NCBI GenBank assembly: GCA_039105265.1
Contig: JAPFFF010000026.1
Coordinates: 186,001-250,000, forward strand
Direction of reading: 5' to 3'
Source of the DNA: Tritrichomonas musculus
Taxonomy: Eukaryota; Parabasalia; Tritrichomonadida; Tritrichomonadidae
DNA length: 64,000 nucleotides
A program made the position numbers and the translations under genes. The notes under the pieces were generated by a model. It was given only the letters and a program-made list of their open reading frames with translations, ran no database searches and was not told the origin of the DNA. Below are positions 45,448 through 56,939 of this stretch, in pieces (position 1 is the first letter of the stretch; each line of letters starts with the position of its first letter).

Positions 45448-46007
45448 CACTCGTTTCACTTTTGTAACGGAAAATCCCACTTTGGTAACGGAAATTTTCA
45501 TTATCGTAACGGAAATTTTCACTTTCGTAACGGAAAATTCATAAATTAAAAAAACATTTTTTATTAGAAAATTTCGTAATTTTGTATAATTTGAAATCCA
45601 TTTAACCCAAAATAATAATATTTTCAAAAAACTGGTATCAAAAAATGATCTAATAATATTTATGATTTTTTATTGAGATAATTGATAATAATTAGTTTTA
45701 TTATATAATTCATTTAGGAATTTATATAAATATATAAGAAATATCATTCTATGAAAACATAAATAATGGTATAATTCTCATTTAATTTAGGTTGGGTAAG
45801 TTTTTGTAAAAATAAAGTTTCAATGATGATTATTATATATTATTATAAAAAGCACGAAAATATTTAATCCTGAAAATTTTTTAATGAATTTATGAATTTT
45901 CCGTTACGATAATGAAAATTTCCGTTACGAAAGTGGAATTTTCCGTTACGATAATGAAAATTTCCGTTACGAAAGTGGAATTTTCCATTACAAAAGTGAA
46001 ACGAGTG
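45448..46007. mobile_element. 560-bp MITE with TA target duplication and tandem-unit TIRs
   Basis: The left end CACTCGTTTCACTTTTGTAA and the right end are inverted copies, flanked by TA on both sides. Each end is made of tandem units of about 21 bp (GTAACGGAAATTTTCATTATC); the right end (about 45892-46007) has two units more than the left (about 45448-45545). The middle of about 345 bp is AT-rich without coding capacity. A TA duplication is typical of Tc1/mariner-class MITEs, which occur in trichomonads. Confidence 0.8.
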
Positions 46008-46353
46008 TATTTTTGTTATAAATTTTAATGAATTTCAATTTAATTTGATAATATATGCATTTAAAATATTTTTCACTGATGATTTCCATTTGAAAATTGA
46101 TCGAGCCATTTATGAGACTAGCCAAATTCATATAACAAAATGTTCCTTCTGAAAATTAATAGGAAAATGATTAAACAAATGAAGAATAATTTAAATTGAA
46201 GTACTTCGATATTTCTTAGAAATTCAATAATTCAAAAACTTCATTCTTCACGATTATCTAAAGAATGATCAATATGAAGAAGATCTTAAACAATTCAAAA
46301 AAACACATACATAATAAAATAAATAAATAAAAATAATACTTAAAAAAGTTACT

Positions 46354-47793
46354 TTAATGATGCTTGACTTGAGAATTTAACCAAGCAAATAAACTACTAT
46401 ATGTTCCTTTTTCATCTTTAGCTTTTTCACAGCCTCCTCCTCGATTGCATGGAACCATACCGAAATACTTCATGTCTGTTGAATGCAAAATTTTTTCACG
46501 ATCTTGAACAGTTGACACTTGATCATTAAACAAGCGAACCCAAGACCAGTGTCCGTCATATTCCACGCCCTTGTCATCAATGCCTTCGACGTTTTCGAAA
46601 TAAGAAAACCAAGCATTTTTCGCACCGGCCTTCAAAAGTTCCTGATAAGCAGGGAACGCATAACGCCATGGAATGACCAACTTGTCAGTTGCTGAGTGCA
46701 CGATCCACAATGGTATATTTTTCACAATGTTTATTTTTTCTTCGCTGAACCATCGCACGTCAGTTTGAACAACCTGATTTGGCGAAATGGCTCCTTCTTC
46801 GATGATGTATTGTCCACTTTCATCACGTTTTCCAACCATGAACATGTACGCTGTGCAAGTCTGGTAAGAAGCAGCCCACATATCTGGATACTTGATAACC
46901 ATGTTCATTGCCATGTATCCGCCATTCGAGCATCCTCCGATATAAATTCGATTGGCATCAACATCGTTGTTCTTAGCGAGATACGCATTGATTGTGTTCA
47001 TCAAAACATTCGTGTAAATAGATTCAACATCTCCTTTGCAGTACACGTCACTTTCGCCTCCGTCCATCCAATATGTCGGACATTGGACAAGAAGGACATA
47101 TGAGCCATTCTCTCCGTTTTCTGATGTGAAGTACTTCTGTATCTCTGGCTTCGCTAAGGCTGTCACTTTGTTTCCGAGCAACGCAATTTCAACATCGGTT
47201 CCACCTTCGCCTTGTCCATTCAGCCAAACAATGAGTGGATGCTTAACTTTGTCTCCTTTCAATTCCTTCGGCTCATAGGCTGCATAATGAAGAGTAAGTA
47301 ATACTTCTTCTTTTGTTTTTGGGTTTTGGTATCGTTCAGAAAAAGTGCCACGAACATTGAATTGATCTGTGTCTTCACAAATTCGATTGTTTATGCAATC
47401 TTGGTCAATTGTCAACTGTGAATCTTTCCCATCATGTGTTACATGGAAAGATGCCTTTATTACATATTTGTCAATCCATTCGTTTTGCAATTTTGGTATG
47501 TTGAATGAAAAAGGACTAATGCTCCCATCTTGATCATAATACGTTTCAAGTTCGAGAGTAACATAAGAAGAGTTTTCATTAACTCGATATCCTTTGGAAT
47601 TTGATAAATAAATATCTATGATTTTTCGCTCTTTCTTGGATGTAAAAATTGTATCTGAATCTTTTTTTACATTTTCGACTGGATGAGAAAGAGAAACAAT
47701 TACTTTTGAAACGCCTGGCCCCCATTCATAACCAGATATGTAAATATAAGCTTTATTAACCTCAACCATTAAATAATGAACTTTTTGTATCAT
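46354..47793 (-). CDS. Alpha/beta-hydrolase esterase with N-terminal Ig-like domain (bacterial type)
   Basis: This 479-residue protein has beta-rich residues 1-145 like the Ig-like N-terminal domain of bacterial extracellular esterases. A hydrolase domain follows: HPLIVWLNGQGEGG (oxyanion region, 185-198), nucleophile GCSNGG (Ser289), SATDKL (Asp370) and DGHWSW (His415), so the triad is present. The layout matches carbohydrate-esterase or polyester-hydrolase proteins of Firmicutes. No signal peptide is visible in the frame, and a stop codon lies just upstream of the ATG, so it would be cytosolic or truncated at the N-terminus. Base composition is visibly higher in G+C than in the neighbours, which supports fairly recent lateral transfer. 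Confidence 0.85.
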   Translation of the reverse strand: MIQKVHYLMVEVNKAYIYISGYEWGPGVSKVIVSLSHPVENVKKDSDTIFTSKKERKIIDIYLSNSKGYRVNENSSYVTLELETYYDQDGSISPFSFNIPKLQNEWIDKYVIKASFHVTHDGKDSQLTIDQDCINNRICEDTDQFNVRGTFSERYQNPKTKEEVLLTLHYAAYEPKELKGDKVKHPLIVWLNGQGEGGTDVEIALLGNKVTALAKPEIQKYFTSENGENGSYVLLVQCPTYWMDGGESDVYCKGDVESIYTNVLMNTINAYLAKNNDVDANRIYIGGCSNGGYMAMNMVIKYPDMWAASYQTCTAYMFMVGKRDESGQYIIEEGAISPNQVVQTDVRWFSEEKINIVKNIPLWIVHSATDKLVIPWRYAFPAYQELLKAGAKNAWFSYFENVEGIDDKGVEYDGHWSWVRLFNDQVSTVQDREKILHSTDMKYFGMVPCNRGGGCEKAKDEKGTYSSLFAWLNSQVKHH

Positions 47794-48711
47794 TTTTTAA
47801 CAAAAAGTTAATTGGAGAAAATGGATGCAACTTTTTAAAAATTTTTTTTGAATTTGTTTTTAAAAATTCATTTAAAACGATTAAAAAATATTACAAAATT
47901 CTAAATAAAATAAACAATTCGGTATTTTCAAAAAAAAAAGAAGATTTTTGCAAATTATCCGAAAGAATTTTCGAAATGAAACACTATTTTTCTGGTTTGG
48001 CTGAAACTTTTTACATCCATAAATATACATTTTCAATTGGAAAAAAAGGAAGTAAATTTTTTAGATCGAACTATAAAATAAATGCTTTTTGCTTATTTTA
48101 GAGAATTTTCTTTTTTATATACAAATCATATGATATCAATAAGAGCCACCACTCCTACAACAATTCCAATTATTGCACCAATTGAAAATTTCTTCTAACA
48201 AAATACTTTGGGACTTAAAGTGCCCCAAAAAAATATGGGTCTCATTCAATAAAATAGGGGTCGACGATCAAGTTAAGAAAAAATTGAATATTTTTTCAGA
48301 AAATATAATTTTAAGAAAAAATTTTTTTTCAAATATTTTTTTCTCAAAATAAATTTTTATTATCGTTTTCCATTGAAATTAATTATTTTTTGAATCGACC
48401 CCCTTTATTTCTCTCACTTTAAGTAATAAAAAAGAATTAATTTTGAAAAAAAAAAAAAAAAATCGCTTAATGCAGATAAATTATATCTTATATCATCTGT
48501 ATATTGTAACAATAATTCTAGTTTTCTATTTGTTTAGATGAGACAATTGGAATTTTGGGAAATAAATTTGTAGATTTAATTTGTAGATTTAATTTAGAAT
48601 TTTGGCAAATTAATGAAGCAAAAAGATCTATAATAAAAAATGTTTTTGATTTATTTTTAGTAATCTCAAATGAATTTTAATAAATTCTAAAAAAAAAGAA
48701 TTAGATACCTC
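47794..48711. other. Spacer with a surface-protein tail relic and poly(A) run
   Basis: AT-rich. It holds the short relic at 48126-48199 and an A run near 48447-48463. No other gene seen. Confidence 0.4.
48126..48199 (-). pseudogene. Relic of a surface-protein transmembrane tail
   Basis: The minus strand reads KKFSIGAIIGIVVGVVALID, almost the same as the membrane anchor of the neighbouring large surface protein (KKFPIGAIIGIVVGGVALIA). Stop codons lie on both sides. It is the end of a decayed paralogue, implying a former tandem pair. Confidence 0.75.
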
Positions 48712-51700
48712 TTATGGGGTGTTTTCACTATTTGATACTTTCTTCTTTTTGAATGCAAAGTACCAAACAAGGACAGAAATAATTGCTATGAGAGCAACTC
48801 CTCCTACAACAATTCCAATAATAGCTCCAATTGGAAACTTCTTCTTCTCTTTTGGCGTTTCTCTGCCAGTTTCATCATTTGGCGATTCTGGAATGATAAC
48901 AACACCTGTTGGAACTCTAGTAACATTAACAGACAAAGTGCTGAAAGTTGATTTATCAATACAAAGAACACTTACAACTGGATTTTCTCCTTTAAACTCT
49001 GGATAATAATAAGATTCAAGAGAAGTTTTTCCTTTCCATTCGTTGCATTTATTCAAGTGTCCATTTCCTTCGAATGTTTTTACATCATGTATGGAACCAA
49101 GGTAAGAAGAATAATCAGGAAATTCATCAATGTTGTTTGATTCACCAATATAATTGAGAACAATTGAGCCTGGTTGGACAGAATCAGGTACTTTTCCAAA
49201 ATTATCATTCAATCTGTAATCCATTGTTAATTTTGGTTTATCTGATTTAATAGACTTGGCTTCAAGTGATGAAGAAGGTCCAAATTCAAAGCTTTCTTTG
49301 ACTTCAAGATCACCTCTAAGAAATGCATTGGTCACTGATGAAACATAAATATGGTCTGTGATAACATTTGATGCTTTTCCATTCAGCAAGAGTGAAAAAC
49401 TTGTTGAAGATCCAATGAATGTTAAATTACTAAATGAAACATCCATTTTCTCGTTTGTAAAGCTGATCGTTTTGGCTTCTTTGATGATTTGTGGCTGTGA
49501 AAATTTCATTTTGTCAGATGTTGTGTCAAGCTGTATATTTCCTGAACTTTTCACTTCAAGAACACTTGCAACTACAGCAGGAATCTTATCAATTAAAGCT
49601 GGTTGATCGCCAGTATTGATTTCAATAGTTCCTGTTATTGTTTTTACTTTGTTCCAGTTTCCTTGGAAAGTTATTTTTTCAGCTGCTTCTTCTTTAGGTT
49701 TTAATAATTGTGAATTATCAGTAAAGACGCTCGTAAATGAATCAAAAATCTTCTTTGGAATTGCTTTAAGAAGATTTTCTGATTTCATCTTATCTTCTAG
49801 AATCATTATTCCTGGGATTTCATTTATATTGAAATTAGTAAAATGTGAATTGACTGTGATTCCTCTAATATTCTGATTATCTTTAGTTTCAGGAACATTA
49901 AAGATGCAATTTGATGAGAACGAATAAATAATTAATTGTCCAGATACTTTATCAGTGTTTATTTCATAATCAGAACTTTCTGCACTTACTAATCCAGTTA
50001 ACTTCAGTTTCCACTTGGTTTCAGTGAAATCAATCTTTTCGACATCATAAATATTAGGAGGATTAATTGTAGCTGGGAAGAGAACCAAGTCATTAAATGG
50101 TAATTTGGCAATTACTTTGTAAGTGACTGTTTCAGTCAATGTTGTTTTGGCAGAGAAATCTTTAGCAAGAGCATCCAGGTTGGAAAACTTTGATAAAATT
50201 GGATAAAAGTTTGTGCATTTAATATGAGTTCCGGCATAATTGATCAATCCAACCATGAAACTTTGAACTGTACCAAAAGTAATTGATGCTTTTGGCATAT
50301 ATTTTTGGTATTGTGCTGCAAATTTAATCATTATTTCATTCTGCAATCTGTCATATTCTTCTTGATTGTCTTTATATTCAGTCCAGTTCAAATCATCCAA
50401 TTTTTGTATCATATCATAAATTTCATTGATTTGGTCGGATTTGTAACCAAATAAGAATATATTTGCATCTTCACGAATTCCATTTAAGTTGATTGCTTTA
50501 CCATCTGGAACATCATCAAGAATAACAACAATAAAGTTCTTTGATTTTGCATTTTTAAGCCTTGAAGAAGCATCTAAATCATCTGGTGTAAGAGTAATAA
50601 TTAAATCAACTTTTTCAAAGATTTCAGAAAATGTTGTGTTTGATGTATAAATAATTAATTCAAAAGTCGAACCTGGAATTGAAGTTTGCTTATAAGAAAT
50701 GCATTTTCCATCATCATTAAGAGCAATATCACCTTCAATTTTAGTATCTGAGAATTTTGGAAAATATTTTTCAAATATCATATCTGATTCTTCTTCGGAG
50801 TCTGATCCAAACATATTTCTAAGGATATTTGAACCAATTCGTATATCCCAATTGTCAATATTCATTTTTCCATTTTCAACGCAGACTGCATTTGACACCT
50901 TATTTAATCCTTTCTGATATAAAGGAGCGAATGGGAAGTCATTACGAGCAATGATAATTTTACTTTTTTGATTTTGAGAAGAGGAGTCACTTTTTAGATC
51001 AATTCTTACTGGAATTATTTGATTTGCAATTTCATTGAATGTATCTGCTAAATCACCAATTTTTTCTTTTGCAAAATTAATGTAATAATCAGCATATTGA
51101 GAAACTGTTCCATTCTCTGGTTCTGGATGCGATTCTTTATATGAATTGTATGCTTGGGAACATGATTTAGCAATCGTATCAAAATCAACACTGTAAGGAG
51201 AAATGATTGTTCCGCCTTGCAAGAAAGGCAAAGTTGTGTCAACTTCTTGTTCTGAATTATCAATTTTTCTGTAAATTATTGATGCCGGACCAAAAACATT
51301 TATTTTTGAATAAGTATTGCCATATATTGTTAATTTATCTGATGTTGTAATAATGCCAGTTTCTAATTTATCTTCTCCATAATAGCGTTCTTTAAACTTA
51401 ATGCATTTTCCTTCAAAATAAAAGTGGAATTCATCATTTGGGTTTTGTGGTCTTGTTTCTATAGTCATATTATCATATAAACTGTTTCTCGTAAGATATA
51501 TAGATGAACTTTTTTCTGTGAGAATGAGTTTAAAATTACTATAAAAATCATCAATTGGAAAATTGTTGGCTGAATATAAATATATTCCTTCTATGCGGGG
51601 ATATGAATAAAATTCATCAATATATGAACCGTTTTCCAAAAATTCACCAGGAATATCTTTACTTTTGATAATTGGCCAATTTCCTTTTAATGTGCATTCT

Positions 51701-52563
51701 TCATTACCTAGTACTTTTGGTATTATAACATCATCACCATTGAGACCATCCTCAATATTAATAATGTTTCCTTTTCTAACCTCGTTCGTAACAGAAATTC
51801 GTGAGGTTTCAGTTATTAAAGTGATTACTTTTTTATTGGGAAATTCATACTTTATCTGCTTTTTCCCGTATGTTATGATAGTGTTCTCTGGTATGGATCG
51901 AGTATATACACTTGATTCTTTTACAAATGAAGGATCATCGTATTCATATCGAGATGTATAATTAAGGAAAGGAGAAACAACTATTGTGAAAGAGTTTTCT
52001 ATTGTTTGGCTTAAATCTAAATAAAAATAATGAGATCCAACATATACAATGTCAGATTTGATACTTGCTAAAATATCATGAGGATATTGATAATTATTTC
52101 GGTATTGTACTAAGTATAATGGCCTGTTGGCATTTTTATTTGCAAGTGATTTATATGAAAATGAATTGAGTACTATAAGTGATTTATCATTTTCATTATT
52201 TGTATTATCTATAATAATATCAACATTAGATGCATCAATGTTTGGGATGGCAGTTTCACTAGATATCTTATTAACATTGGTTTCAATTGTTAATTGCAAA
52301 CTTTCTTGATTGTCAAATCTTATTGTGATTGAGTTATCAAAATTATCAAAATTTACAGTTAGCTCTGATCCCAAAGAAGTCAATCCAAATATTTTATATT
52401 CTGGATTTTGCTGGAAAAGGTTATTAACATATTCATAACCAAAATTTTCTGTTTCTAGAGCCTCCAAGCATTCCCCTGTTTGATAATTGCATTGCTGGAT
52501 AGTGAGAGCTTTTCCATTTTGGCAAAACAGTCCTATCAAAAAGATTGGAAAGAACGAGGTCAT
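48712..52563 (-). CDS. Large type I membrane surface protein, 1283 residues
   Basis: An N-terminal signal peptide (MTSFFPIFLIGLFCQNGKA) is followed by about 1200 residues of Asn/Ser/Thr/Ile-rich, beta-strand-dominated extracellular sequence with few Cys. One transmembrane helix comes next (AIIGIVVGGVALIAIISVLV, about 1246-1265), then a short basic tail (KKKKVSNSENTP). The Gly-rich helix preceded by KKFPIG resembles anchors of other trichomonad surface proteins. No known extracellular domain is recognised; a segment at about 620-740 (DLIITLTPDDLD and FIVVILDDVPDG) looks alpha/beta. A likely cell-surface role is inferred from topology. An initiator-like TTTCATT lies about 16 bp upstream of the ATG. 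A relic of a second copy lies downstream. Confidence 0.8.
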   Translation of the reverse strand: MTSFFPIFLIGLFCQNGKALTIQQCNYQTGECLEALETENFGYEYVNNLFQQNPEYKIFGLTSLGSELTVNFDNFDNSITIRFDNQESLQLTIETNVNKISSETAIPNIDASNVDIIIDNTNNENDKSLIVLNSFSYKSLANKNANRPLYLVQYRNNYQYPHDILASIKSDIVYVGSHYFYLDLSQTIENSFTIVVSPFLNYTSRYEYDDPSFVKESSVYTRSIPENTIITYGKKQIKYEFPNKKVITLITETSRISVTNEVRKGNIINIEDGLNGDDVIIPKVLGNEECTLKGNWPIIKSKDIPGEFLENGSYIDEFYSYPRIEGIYLYSANNFPIDDFYSNFKLILTEKSSSIYLTRNSLYDNMTIETRPQNPNDEFHFYFEGKCIKFKERYYGEDKLETGIITTSDKLTIYGNTYSKINVFGPASIIYRKIDNSEQEVDTTLPFLQGGTIISPYSVDFDTIAKSCSQAYNSYKESHPEPENGTVSQYADYYINFAKEKIGDLADTFNEIANQIIPVRIDLKSDSSSQNQKSKIIIARNDFPFAPLYQKGLNKVSNAVCVENGKMNIDNWDIRIGSNILRNMFGSDSEEESDMIFEKYFPKFSDTKIEGDIALNDDGKCISYKQTSIPGSTFELIIYTSNTTFSEIFEKVDLIITLTPDDLDASSRLKNAKSKNFIVVILDDVPDGKAINLNGIREDANIFLFGYKSDQINEIYDMIQKLDDLNWTEYKDNQEEYDRLQNEIMIKFAAQYQKYMPKASITFGTVQSFMVGLINYAGTHIKCTNFYPILSKFSNLDALAKDFSAKTTLTETVTYKVIAKLPFNDLVLFPATINPPNIYDVEKIDFTETKWKLKLTGLVSAESSDYEINTDKVSGQLIIYSFSSNCIFNVPETKDNQNIRGITVNSHFTNFNINEIPGIMILEDKMKSENLLKAIPKKIFDSFTSVFTDNSQLLKPKEEAAEKITFQGNWNKVKTITGTIEINTGDQPALIDKIPAVVASVLEVKSSGNIQLDTTSDKMKFSQPQIIKEAKTISFTNEKMDVSFSNLTFIGSSTSFSLLLNGKASNVITDHIYVSSVTNAFLRGDLEVKESFEFGPSSSLEAKSIKSDKPKLTMDYRLNDNFGKVPDSVQPGSIVLNYIGESNNIDEFPDYSSYLGSIHDVKTFEGNGHLNKCNEWKGKTSLESYYYPEFKGENPVVSVLCIDKSTFSTLSVNVTRVPTGVVIIPESPNDETGRETPKEKKKFPIGAIIGIVVGGVALIAIISVLVWYFAFKKKKVSNSENTP

Positions 52564-55412
52564 GTATTTAAATAATAATGAAATGATATAATTTTAAATA
52601 TTAATTGAGAGAAAAAAAAAAAAAAAAAAAGGAAAGAAAACGATTATTAAAATAATCGGTTTTTCTTTGAAAATTCAATAAAAAACGAGTTTAAAATTTT
52701 TCGTTACTTTCAGAAAATTTGTGAATAATTTTACATTGTTATACGTTGCTTTCACAAAAAAATTGAAGGTATAATAAAAAAAATATTGGTTTCTTTAAAT
52801 AAATAAAAATCTTTCTTTTTAAAACAACCTATTTTTAAAAAAAATTTTTTATTTGATTGATATTTCAATTATTTTAACTTTTCTATAGCCAGCGATAGAT
52901 ACGTTTTTAATTAAAAGAATTCATTTCCTTATTATTATTTGGTTATAATAATAATTAATGGAAATATACACCATTTGAGTAACTTGGTATAATTGAATGT
53001 ATAACCCTCAAAATATTTATATATATAACGTACTTCCAATTGATCCATACCATTTCATTCAATTTAATTATTTTATTAAATATTTAATAATAAATTAGAT
53101 AAAAAATATTATTATACATTATAAGTTTTGTTAAATTTTATTAGTTTTACTTTTTTGATTTGGAGATATTTGTAAATAGTGAAAATGAAAAAATTTCTGA
53201 TCTATTGAAAACACGTTATATTTCTAAAATTTTCTGTAAAAATTTATTACAGTATAAAAAATGTGAAAATAAATGAAAATATAAGTTGTCCACTATTTAA
53301 AATCCAATAGATCGATGAATAATAAAACTTGCCCAATAAATCTATATAATAAAAATTGCCCAATAAATCTATATAATAAAAATTGCCCTCTGAATAATGG
53401 AATTTTGGCTCATCATTTAGCAAAATGATAGAGCAATGCACGTTTTGGAAGTTAATTTAATTATGAAAATGGTTCTTTATATAAATCATATATTTATTGA
53501 ATAAATGAAAGATAGATTCATTCAATTTTTTATATTTTTTAACTTTTTGATGATGATCTAATTTTAAGTTACTAAGTTAAAGAATGTAGAATTGTAGTAT
53601 TTTATATTTAGAATTAAGTTTAATATCTGTTAAGTAAAATGCTTTTTTGAAATGATTAAGTTAATATGTAAAAATATATAATCATGAAAGCTTTTAGTAA
53701 TAATGCAAAATATCTAAGAGAAATCAAATAAATGGCCTTGATATAACTATGAAATTCTTCTAAACAAACATTATCATTAAAGTTAAAATCAGCATCATTA
53801 TTGAACTGATTCATTTAATATATTTTCTTAATAATTCGATTTTTGAAAACTAGTTTATTTTATGTTTTCATATGTATTGATACCCAAAAATTTCCTTTTT
53901 GATATCATACAGAATTTGTAGATTTTGCTTTGTAATGAAGATTCATCAATTACAATAAAAAAACATCATTCTATAAACTGGAACAGTGATAAACACATGA
54001 TAAAACACAATATTTTTTGGAACATTATTTCTGTCATTAAAAACTATTTGAAAGATATTTAGTAAATTAAAATGATTTTTCTCATCATTTTAAAATATTT
54101 CATGGTTTTTGGTCATTATGTATTAAAAGATTTAATTTTTAAAGAATAGATTTTTAATTAGTTGTTGTATTTTCTAGAAACTCATTTCTGAAAAATGTTT
54201 GAACTTACAAAATGAGCACAATGTTGCCCTTCGGAGGTTTTAAAACTTCGTTCTGTTTAAACTTTTTCAATAAAATAGACCAAGAAAAAAAATCAATTAC
54301 GTTTTACGATTACGTCTACGCGAAAATAATTAGAATACGACTTTTTTAGAAAAAGTTAAGGGTGCTTTAGAATTTCAAAAATTTTTAGAAAATTTTCAAT
54401 TTTTTTATGGAAGAAAAATATATTTTTTTTCAACCAATAAAATAGATACAAATATAATTAATTCATTTTTATATTTTTCTATATTAGAAGAATAAATATT
54501 TCTGAAAATATCTCAATTATGATATTTTTTTTACATTTTTTTTTTTTTTTTTTGCATTTTTTGAGCCTAGTGATTTTGAAGGAGTTTATTTTTATTATAA
54601 CTTTACGGAAAATAAGAATTAAGTTAAACGAATGCTCAACTTTTATAAGCTTCATGAATATAATAAACATATGTATATAAATTGTTCATGACAATTCAAC
54701 ATATTATATTAAGATCGCATAAAATATGGTGAAAAATGGTATAAATACGTAATGGTTTGTTCGATTTTAATTAAAAATAGATTTTAGTTACTTATATTAA
54801 AGTTTTATCAAAATATATAATAAATGTTCATTACAATTTTTGAGCATGCATTTGTTTATTTATTTTTTATTCATTAAGTTATGATAATAAATATGTATGG
54901 GTACTGGATTCTCTTTCGTCATTTTTTTATATATTCATATATTAAATTAATTAAGAGTTAATTAGATTATTTTATAAATACCAGAATATTTTAATGGGCA
55001 ATAAGTGATATATCAACGATTTTATTTTTTAATGAGAAATGATCGTTTTTTAATTTTTGAATTAGATCATTGAAATATTTGAATATAAAAAATTTAATTA
55101 TGAAATATTTTTATCTTTTAGAACTATTTATATTTATAAATTATTTAATATAAATAAAAATATATAAATATATTATATTAGAAAAAATATATATGTTAAG
55201 AATTATGTTTATTTTTTGGAGCTAAAAAAACAATTCAATATCTTTTGGTCAAGTGTAACAATTTTTTCGTTGAGCGCAAATAAAAGAATTCGTTTGTTAT
55301 GCTCCGATTTTCTTCTTTTTTCAAAATAAATAAAAATAAAAAGATAAATAAAAAAATCAATAAATAATAAGGAATAACATGAGAACCGCTTTTTATTGCA
55401 ACACGAACAAAC
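52564..55412. other. Long AT-rich gene-poor region
   Basis: About 2.8 kb without a supported gene. An A-rich run of about 19 bases lies near 52613, a T run near 54534-54552, and a tandem repeat at 53329-53388. Short frames near 53247 and 54479 are low-complexity and not credible. Confidence 0.45.
53329..53388. repeat. Tandem repeat, 27-bp unit
   Basis: TTGCCCAATAAATCTATATA plus ATAAAAA is repeated twice exactly (53329-53355 and 53356-53382) and followed by a partial third TTGCCC. Confidence 0.85.
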
Positions 55413-56867
55413 TTAGTGAATGAAAGAATATCTTTCGGAGTTCAACACTTCTAACATAAGTTCCATTGGTGTCACATCTTTTGTGTTCAACGCATATTTC
55501 AAGATACTTGGAGAGCATCCAGATACTAAGAAAGTTCCATTATCGTCCTTTGTAACAGGTGAGTCACTACGTGCATTGACATTCCAGAAGACTAATGTTG
55601 GTCTTGTGTAACCTGCTTTCTGATACATTCGATCGATTTTTTCGAAATTTGTTCTACGATTGTCACGGCATGCTTGGTCGAATTGCATATCAGAAATGAT
55701 GAAAAGCTTACTGGGCATTTCTTCTTGAGGAACATGATTTTTAATTGCTGCATCCAAAATTGTTTTGAATGCTGCGATTAAATTAGTGCTTCCTGCCCAA
55801 TCTGCATTTTGAACGTTTCTAACTCTTTCTTGAATATTTGAACCTTCTATTTTGACCAAATCTGGGACTGATGTGAATGTCATGAAATATCCATTGAATG
55901 CGCCTTTCATTCTTTCTGCGAAATAAATCGCGAGTGAGATTGATACATAAATTGGTAAGACACCTCCTGCAAAACTACACGTCATTGAACCTGAAACATC
56001 TGCCAAAACCATGCACCTTGTATCATTGCATTCTTCAATATAACTTGGGAGATTATTCCATTGCAAATCCAATGTCTTCAAATCTTCTGATTCGATTGTT
56101 TGCTTTGAAAAAATCTCTCGAACGATATCATATGGATACAATGTTGATGCGTTGATCTTCTTTTCACCACTTGCAACATCTGAAAGATATTGTTGGAATC
56201 GATCGGAATCATGTTTTCCAAACGCTTTACGATACATTTTCATCGCGTATGAAGGAACATGTGCGTATTCGATTTGATCCCACTTTTTCTGTGACATCAA
56301 CGATTCAACAATTTGGATCTGTTTACGAAGCAGCGATAATGATTTACGATATTGAACACTCGTTAATCCAAAGAATTCTCGTGTCATTATTGCAAATCCT
56401 TTCGTTTCTTTAGATGATGCATTTTCTGATTTCAACCATTTACCAAGTAATGATACATTCTTTCCTTTACTTGCCGATTCAATGTCTTTATCGAATTGTT
56501 CTTTCATTATGTTCAATGCGATGTTCTTCGTTTGTTCATTCATAACAAATGCATAGAAATCATCCCATCGTCCAAAGATTGGAACGTGAATCATGTTACG
56601 GATGATTGATTCTGGCGAATGTGTTGATAACCATTGACAGATGATTCTGAAATTGTTTCTTTCTCCTTGACCTCCTTTGATATCTCTCATATAAAATAGT
56701 GCACGTAATGCTAATTCTTCATTACAATGAAATGCTTTTTCGAAATATTGGATGACTTCTTCTTTTTGACCACGAAGTGCGCCTGATTTAGAGAAGAAAT
56801 CTAAAACTGGATTTAATGAAGAAGCATTTGATAATGCACCATTCTCTGTTGTTGCTGTCTGATTCAA
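55413..56867 (-). CDS. DUF2828 / TROVE-vWA-like protein
   Basis: This 484-codon frame has an N-terminal helical-repeat half (PVLDFFSKSGALRGQ, ALRALFYMRDIKGGQGERN, IFGRWDDF) typical of DUF2828. A C-terminal von Willebrand A domain follows with MIDAS residues DVSGSM (290-295), WAGSTN (358-363) and ISDMQFD (391-397). The layout recalls Ro60/TROVE RNA-binding proteins, though the function in protists is unknown. The expected start is occupied by TTG at 56865-56867: no ATG lies between the upstream stop and the conserved N-terminus, and the first in-frame Met is residue 60 (56690). So the start may be lost, non-ATG, or misread. The gene is divergent from the ankyrin gene and nearly touches it. Confidence 0.8.
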   Translation of the reverse strand: MNQTATTENGALSNASSLNPVLDFFSKSGALRGQKEEVIQYFEKAFHCNEELALRALFYMRDIKGGQGERNNFRIICQWLSTHSPESIIRNMIHVPIFGRWDDFYAFVMNEQTKNIALNIMKEQFDKDIESASKGKNVSLLGKWLKSENASSKETKGFAIMTREFFGLTSVQYRKSLSLLRKQIQIVESLMSQKKWDQIEYAHVPSYAMKMYRKAFGKHDSDRFQQYLSDVASGEKKINASTLYPYDIVREIFSKQTIESEDLKTLDLQWNNLPSYIEECNDTRCMVLADVSGSMTCSFAGGVLPIYVSISLAIYFAERMKGAFNGYFMTFTSVPDLVKIEGSNIQERVRNVQNADWAGSTNLIAAFKTILDAAIKNHVPQEEMPSKLFIISDMQFDQACRDNRRTNFEKIDRMYQKAGYTRPTLVFWNVNARSDSPVTKDDNGTFLVSGCSPSILKYALNTKDVTPMELMLEVLNSERYSFIH

Positions 56868-56939
56868 TTTCTTTTCGACTGCCTTAATAAATTGAGATAT
56901 GATGAAGAATCATTAGACGTTTCTCCATTTACAGCCGAA

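Noticed and set aside
54479-54670. A 63-codon minus-strand Lys-rich frame
   Set aside because: It is created by a long A/T run and has no other coding evidence.
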